NCBI RefSeq assembly: GCF_034350045.1
Contig: NZ_CP133781.1
Location: 4,078,501-4,142,500, forward strand
Direction: 5' to 3'
DNA from: Pseudomonas sp. CCI4.2
GTDB taxonomy: Bacteria > Pseudomonadota > Gammaproteobacteria > Pseudomonadales > Pseudomonadaceae
DNA length: 64,000 nucleotides
In this document: positions 59,505 through 64,000 of the stretch, one piece after another
Layout: each line of letters begins with the position of its first letter
Position numbering within the stretch: position 1 is the stretch's first letter
Translations under genes and position numbers: made by a program
The notes under the pieces: model-generated
The model's input: the letters and a program-made list of their open reading frames with translations, nothing else
Databases searched by the model: none
Told to the model about the DNA's origin: nothing

Positions 59505-60584
59505 TCAATCTTCCGCGGTGGGGTAGTCGACGTAGCCCTCAGGCCCTTGGCTGTACCAGGTCTGCATGACGTCATCGTTGAGCGGCAAGCCGTTGGCGAA
59601 ACGATGCGGTAAGTCTGGGTTGGCAAGGAACGGCCGCCCAAAAGCGATGCCGTCAGCTTCGCCTGCGACCAGTGCAGCCTGAGCACGCTCAAAGCTGTAA
59701 TCGGAATTCAAAAACAGCGCGCCGCGGAAGGCCTTGCGAATCACCGGATGAATCGGCGGTCGGTCGGCTTTGCCGAAGGTGCCATTGAACGGCGGTTCGC
59801 GCAGTTCCAGGTAAGCGATGCCAATCTTGTCCAGCGCTGCCGCTGCGGCGCCAAACAGAGCTTCCGGATTGCTGTCATTGACGCCCTGGGAGTCACCGTT
59901 GGGCGACAACCGTACGCCGGTGCGCTCGGCGCCGATGGTGTCGGCAACCCGCTGAGTAACCTCGACCAACAATCGAATGCGGTTTTCGATCGAACCGCCG
60001 TATTCATCTTGTCGGAAGTTGGTGTTGTCACGCAGGAATTGATCAATCAGGTACCCGTTGGCTGCGTGGATCTGCACCCCATCAAAACCGGCTGCCATGG
60101 CGTTTTTAGCGGCCTTGGCGTAGTCGTCGAGCAAACGTTTGATGTCCTCGACGCTCAACGGCCGCGCCAATGCATACGGTTGCTTGCCGTCATAGGTATG
60201 GGCACTGCCCGGCGCGGTAGTGGCCGACGATGAAACCGGCTGCGCACCGCCAAGGAAGCTTGGGTGGACAATACGGCCCATGTGCCACATCTGCAGATCG
60301 ATACGCCCGCCCGCTTGATGAACAGCGTCGGTCACAGCTTTCCAGGCGTGAACCTGCTCATCGCTCCAGATTCCAGGCGCATACGGCCAGCCTAAACCTT
60401 CCTGACTGATGCCGGTCGCTTCAGTGATGATCAAACCGGCACTGGCTCGCTGGGAGTAGTACTCGATCATCAATTCAGTGGGTACATGCTCACGGGTCGC
60501 ACGACCGCGGGTCAATGGCGCCATCAATATGCGGTTAGGCGCAGAGACGGTGCCGATTTTCAACGGATCAAAAAGGGATGGCAT
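59505..60584 (-). CDS. Old yellow enzyme family alkene reductase (NemA-like)
   Basis: A 359-residue FMN-binding TIM barrel. Family elements: FDPLKIGTVSAPNRILMAPLTR, RASAGLIITEATGIS, the substrate His/Asn pair in VQIHAANGYLIDQFLRD, YGGSIENRIRLL and the flavin-binding end IAFGRPFLANPDLPHR. It reduces activated alkenes, N-ethylmaleimide or nitro compounds using NAD(P)H. There is no regulator gene immediately next to it. GGAAA lies before the ATG at 60584. It appears complete. Confidence 0.93.
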   Translation of the reverse strand: MPSLFDPLKIGTVSAPNRILMAPLTRGRATREHVPTELMIEYYSQRASAGLIITEATGISQEGLGWPYAPGIWSDEQVHAWKAVTDAVHQAGGRIDLQMWHMGRIVHPSFLGGAQPVSSSATTAPGSAHTYDGKQPYALARPLSVEDIKRLLDDYAKAAKNAMAAGFDGVQIHAANGYLIDQFLRDNTNFRQDEYGGSIENRIRLLVEVTQRVADTIGAERTGVRLSPNGDSQGVNDSNPEALFGAAAAALDKIGIAYLELREPPFNGTFGKADRPPIHPVIRKAFRGALFLNSDYSFERAQAALVAGEADGIAFGRPFLANPDLPHRFANGLPLNDDVMQTWYSQGPEGYVDYPTAED

Positions 60585-60633
60585 TCAGATTTCCTTTTAA
60601 AAAGCATTTTAGAAGGCGGTCATCAACAGACTC

Positions 60634-60657
60634 TGTAGGAGCGAACTTGTTCGGGAA
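60634..60657 (+). repeat. Single REP unit
   Basis: TGTAGGAGCGAACTTGTTCG followed by GGAA, the common Pseudomonas REP form with a GCGAACTTGTTCG palindrome. It lies in the 117-base gap between the alkene reductase and GNAT genes. Confidence 0.75.
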
Positions 60658-60701
60658 GGGCCAGGCATAGCGTTTCAGACAAATCGCACCGCCTTTAGCG
60701 A

Positions 60702-61280
60702 TCATCCACCGCGCCGCGGGCGCGATACGATGGATTCAATGTTCTTGCGACCGATCAACTTGGCTTGTGCGGGAACGGATTTTTCTATCGGATCCGCCAG
60801 CCATTTGAACATGACCAGGCAATCCACCAACCCCAACCGCGCATGCTGATAAGCGCGGGGCAAGCGCCCGACGGTCTCGAATCCTAGCCGGTGCCACAAC
60901 GCGACGGCCACTTCGTTGCTGGACACCACTGAATTGAACTGCATCGCCAAAAAGCCGCTGTCGCGGGCCAGTTGCTGGGAGTGTTCGCACATCAGCCGGG
61001 CAACGCCACGCCCGCGGGCCGCCTCACTGACCATGTAGCCGCAGTTGCAGATGTGACTGCCGGGGCCTGCGGCGTTGGCTTTTAGGTAATAACTGCCGAG
61101 CACGACACCGTCTTCTTCGGCGATCAACGTATGCAGCGGCGTCTGCAACCACAGTTGAAGCGCCTGTTCCTGGGTAATTTCAGGGTCGTAGGCGTAGGTT
61201 TCACGCGCAGTGACAATGGCCTGAAAGGTCGGCCAAAAACCCTCGAAATCGGCGGCGGTCATGGGGCGGATCTGGATCAT
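60702..61280 (-). CDS. GNAT family N-acetyltransferase
   Basis: A 192-residue protein starting MIQIRPMTAADFEGFWPTF. The acetyl-CoA-binding motif A is visible as MVSEAARGRGVARLMCEHS (R/Q-x-x-G-x-G/A type), followed by FNSVVSSNEVAVALWHRLGF. Such enzymes acetylate amines of small molecules, proteins or antibiotics. The C-terminus (about 30 residues) is basic and extends beyond the usual domain. Substrate unknown. No operon partner. Confidence 0.9.
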   Translation of the reverse strand: MIQIRPMTAADFEGFWPTFQAIVTARETYAYDPEITQEQALQLWLQTPLHTLIAEEDGVVLGSYYLKANAAGPGSHICNCGYMVSEAARGRGVARLMCEHSQQLARDSGFLAMQFNSVVSSNEVAVALWHRLGFETVGRLPRAYQHARLGLVDCLVMFKWLADPIEKSVPAQAKLIGRKNIESIVSRPRRGG

Positions 61281-61578
61281 GGTGTGCTCTGGGCGTTTGG
61301 CTGTCGGTCAGTCTGGCAGTCTTCCTGCAAAAATTAAACGCCGTGGTGATTGCCCAGAGATGCGCCGTTATGTCGCACGACGCTTCATCGCCTTTAAATC
61401 AGCCGCGTGTAGGAAGTTTCACTGCATCATTGACCGCCTACTCAACACAGGCTGGTGTCGCATCCGACGGGACGGTGTTAGATTCCGCGCCCATGAAAAT
61501 CGCCCGAATCCCCGTGATCACAGAGCACCGCTTGCGGATGCCTCTGCACGCGCTATTCGACGGGGCGTCTTTCACGTG

Positions 61579-61974
61579 ATGCGCAGCAGCAAGGGATCGA
61601 TCGGCGCATGGCTCAGTTTGTTCGCCATGCTGATGATCTTCCTTGGGCCATTGGTCTCTCAGGGCATGAGCTTGTCTCATGGCATGAACGACGCCATGAC
61701 CATGGGCGAGATGCCGTGCCACGACAGCATGCCTGGCATGGCGCAGGCTTCCGAGCCGGCTAAAATCAGCCCGCCTCACAGCCTGGTGGTCTGGGAGAAG
61801 TGCGGGTATTGCTCGCTGCTGTTCCAGCATCCGGCGTTACCGCCATCTACCTTCACTGTCGTCCGCTCGGGCTACCCTCCCGCGTTATTTCGGGTGTCTT
61901 GCGTCGCGCCGCAAGCGGCAATGCCTCCGGTGTTTCCCGGGGCCAGGACTCGGGCGCCACCTGCACTCTGCTGA
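61579..61974 (+). CDS. DUF2946 family protein, copper-associated
   Basis: A 131-residue protein from ATG 61579 (GTG 61576 is possible). An N-terminal hydrophobic segment (LSLFAMLMIFLGPLVSQG) is a signal or anchor. It is followed by a Met/His-rich stretch (HGMNDAMTMGEMPCHDSMPG) and EKCGYCSLLFQHPALPP, the DUF2946 Cys-x-x-Cys motif. Proteins of this family occur next to copper transport genes, and here the next gene is a TonB-dependent copper-type receptor 125 bases downstream. A role in periplasmic copper handling is inferred. Confidence 0.82.
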   Translation: MRSSKGSIGAWLSLFAMLMIFLGPLVSQGMSLSHGMNDAMTMGEMPCHDSMPGMAQASEPAKISPPHSLVVWEKCGYCSLLFQHPALPPSTFTVVRSGYPPALFRVSCVAPQAAMPPVFPGARTRAPPALC

Positions 61975-62099
61975 TCGTCATTCACCCTGTTTCCCAAGGC
62001 AAAAGCTGAGCAGGGCGCACACGCGCCGGCCCCCGTGCGGGCGCTCATCTTTGTGAACCTGTTATCCCGGATAACGCTGACTTTTCAACGGACGATTTC

Positions 62100-64000
62100 A
62101 TGCGCTCGATCTTTAACGCGTCCCTGTTTCACCTGCGCCCGCAGCATCTTTACTGGCGTCAGGCGTTTGCATTCTTTTTGGGCTTGACCCTGCCCGTGTG
62201 TGTAATGGCCGCTGAGCCTGAAGACCTTGATTCGACACCCGTACCGCCGCCATTGGTATTGGAACCGACAGTGATTACGGCTGTTCAACAAAGCTCACCG
62301 CTGACCATCATCACTAACCCAAAAGACCCACGCCAGCCGGTCCCGGCCAGCGATGGCACGGACTACCTCAAGACCATTCCCGGCTTTTCGGCGATTCGTA
62401 ATGGCGGAACCAACGGCGATCCCGTGCTGCGCGGCATGTTCGGCTCACGCTTAAACATTCGCACCAACGGTGGGCTGATGCTCGGCGCGTGTCCGTTTCG
62501 AATGGATGCGCCCAGTTCTTACATAGCCCCGGAAACGTTCGACAAACTCACCGTAATCAAAGGGCCCGAAACAGTGCTGTGGGGGCCGGGAGCTTCAGCC
62601 GGTACGGTGTTGTTTGAGCGCGGCCCGGAACACTTTGCCCAATTGGGCAGCCGCTTGAGTGGTAGCGTGCTGGCCGGCTCCAACGGGCGCTTCGACAAAG
62701 TACTCGACGGCGCGGTCGGCGGACCGCAAGGCTATCTGCGCGCCGTCGGCAACCAGTCACAGGCGGATGACTATAAAGACGGTGGCGGCCACACAGTGCC
62801 TTCGCGCTGGGACAAATGGAACGGCGATGTGTCGCTGGGTTGGACGCCCGACGCCGATACGTTGTTGGAGTTGACGGCGGGTAAGGGCAACGGGGAAGCT
62901 CGCTATGCCGGGCGCAGCATGGACGGAACGCAGTTTAAACGTGAAAGCCTCGGGCTGAAGTTCGAGAAGAGCAACCTCGGCGGGGTGCTGGATAAGTTCG
63001 AAACGCAGGTCTACTACAACTACGCCGATCACATCATGGACAACTTCCGCCTGCGGACACCGGACCCCAGCAGCATGATGCCAATGCCCATGGCTTCAGA
63101 AGTCGACCGTCGCACGCTGGGCGGGCGCATGGCGGCCACCTGGAAGTGGACCGAGGTGGAACTGATAACCGGGGTCGATGCATTGCGCAGCGAACACCGT
63201 GTGCGTGATTCCGAATACGCCATGATGACCGATACCTTTACCGACACCGACGAAATGGCCTGGAGCAAAGACGCGGTCGAGCACAATTACGGTGCTTTTG
63301 CGGAACTGACCTGGTATGCCGCTGAACGCTCACGGGTAATTACCGGCGCTCGACTGGACCGCGCCTTAGCCAAGGATTACCGGCAAACCCTGCGCAGCAT
63401 GTCAATGAGTTCGTCCAACCCCACCGCCGGCGATACCCGCGCCGATACTTTGCCCAGCGGTTTCGCACGTTACGAATACGACTTGGCCGACTCACCCACC
63501 ACCGTGTATGTCGGTATTGGCCATGTGCAGCGTTTTCCTGACTACTGGGAGCTGTTTTCAGCGGGTAGCGGTCCGGCGGGCACGAGCAATGCGCTCAGTG
63601 GCGTGAAGCCTGAAAAAACCACACAAATCGACTTCGGCGTTCAGTACAACCGTGACGATTTGCAGGCTTGGGCGTCCGGTTATGTAGGCCAAGTGCAGGA
63701 TTACATCCTGTTCGACTACAGCACCAGCATGATGGGCATGAGCAGCTCCAAAGCCGAAAACGTTAATGCTCGAACCCTGGGCGGTGAACTGGGGGCGGCG
63801 TACCGTTTGACGCCCAACCTGAAGGCCGACGCAACCATGGCTTACGCTTGGGGCAAAAACACCTCCGACGGCCAGGCCTTACCCCAAATGCCGCCGTTGG
63901 AAACCCGCCTTGGCCTGACGTATCAAAAAGGTGCGTGGGGCGCCGGGGCGCTATGGCGGATAGTTGCCGAGCAAAATCGGGTGGCAGTCAATCAAGGCAA
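62100..64000 (+). CDS. oprC: TonB-dependent copper receptor, OprC/NosA-like (partial, C-terminus outside window)
   Basis: The frame is open from ATG 62100 to the window edge (633 codons). A signal peptide (FAFFLGLTLPVCVMAA) is followed by a plug domain with DYLKTIPGFSAIRNGGTNGD, PVLRGMFGSRLNI, MLGACPFRMDAPSSYI and GPETVLWGPGASAGTV. MLGACPFRMDAP is the characteristic copper-site segment of OprC, with Cys and Met ligands. Beta-barrel strands follow. The receptor imports copper across the outer membrane with TonB. It lies downstream of DUF2946. The last barrel strands are missing only because the window ends. Confidence 0.88.
   Translation, partial: MRSIFNASLFHLRPQHLYWRQAFAFFLGLTLPVCVMAAEPEDLDSTPVPPPLVLEPTVITAVQQSSPLTIITNPKDPRQPVPASDGTDYLKTIPGFSAIRNGGTNGDPVLRGMFGSRLNIRTNGGLMLGACPFRMDAPSSYIAPETFDKLTVIKGPETVLWGPGASAGTVLFERGPEHFAQLGSRLSGSVLAGSNGRFDKVLDGAVGGPQGYLRAVGNQSQADDYKDGGGHTVPSRWDKWNGDVSLGWTPDADTLLELTAGKGNGEARYAGRSMDGTQFKRESLGLKFEKSNLGGVLDKFETQVYYNYADHIMDNFRLRTPDPSSMMPMPMASEVDRRTLGGRMAATWKWTEVELITGVDALRSEHRVRDSEYAMMTDTFTDTDEMAWSKDAVEHNYGAFAELTWYAAERSRVITGARLDRALAKDYRQTLRSMSMSSSNPTAGDTRADTLPSGFARYEYDLADSPTTVYVGIGHVQRFPDYWELFSAGSGPAGTSNALSGVKPEKTTQIDFGVQYNRDDLQAWASGYVGQVQDYILFDYSTSMMGMSSSKAENVNARTLGGELGAAYRLTPNLKADATMAYAWGKNTSDGQALPQMPPLETRLGLTYQKGAWGAGALWRIVAEQNRVAVNQG

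Overview
The window looks like a piece of a fluorescent-group Pseudomonas chromosome. The evidence is the lexA2-imuA-imuB-dnaE2 mutasome operon with a GTAC-N4-GTAC operator, REP sequences of the type common in that group, a Tn4651/Tn4652-type transposon (family first described in P. putida), and an OprC-like copper receptor. All calls come from reading the sequence and its translations; no database search was run.

Layout. (1) Positions 1-10804, minus strand: a four-gene operon resembling the DISARM anti-phage system. In order of transcription it holds a P-loop ATPase, a DrmE-like protein, a DrmA-like helicase and a DrmB-like zinc protein that runs off the left edge. (2) 10836-21733: a complete 10.9-kb Tn4651-type Tn3-family transposon with 46-bp terminal repeats, tnpS/tnpT with the resolution site between them, and tnpC-tnpA. 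Its cargo is an NRAMP-like transporter behind two overlapping leader ORFs, an SRAP protein, a frameshifted DUF1232 gene and a small ORF. Its left end abuts, and probably truncates, the DISARM-like ATPase gene. (3) 21734-31374: a defence-type accessory segment with a small P-loop kinase, a frameshifted DUF2971 gene, an Mrr-like nuclease fused to an ImmA/IrrE peptidase, a PD-(D/E)xK-like protein, a coiled-coil CHAT protease divergent from a small membrane protein, and a degenerate recombinase-like protein. The island ends at a truncated araC-type gene.

(4) 31375-42605: chromosomal genes. These are an AhpD-like and an acyl-CoA-dehydrogenase-like protein, the SOS mutasome operon flanked by a 55-nt inverted repeat, an MXKDX-repeat secreted protein, and a GMC oxidoreductase with its Tat-exported small subunit. 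(5) About 42.7-55.6 kb: an integrase-bearing, prophage-derived island with early genes only and no structural or lysis genes. It carries a C5 methyltransferase, a beta-class methyltransferase split by a stop codon, and an AT-rich TIR/SEFIR protein. Several of its genes are broken. (6) 55.7-64 kb: chromosomal genes for glyoxalase I, a beta-lactamase-fold hydrolase, a GT39-type glycosyltransferase, an alkene reductase, a GNAT protein, and a DUF2946 plus TonB-dependent copper receptor pair (receptor cut by the right edge).

Functionally, regions 1-3 form a defence island in which a transposon has landed on the promoter side of a DISARM-like operon. Region 5 is a decaying prophage or satellite with its own modification enzymes and a TIR-type effector. 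The best candidates for undescribed biology are the ATPase-containing DISARM variant, the CHAT/membrane-protein module, the nuclease-peptidase fusion with its neighbour, and the polyserine/stop-codon leader upstream of the NRAMP-like transporter.
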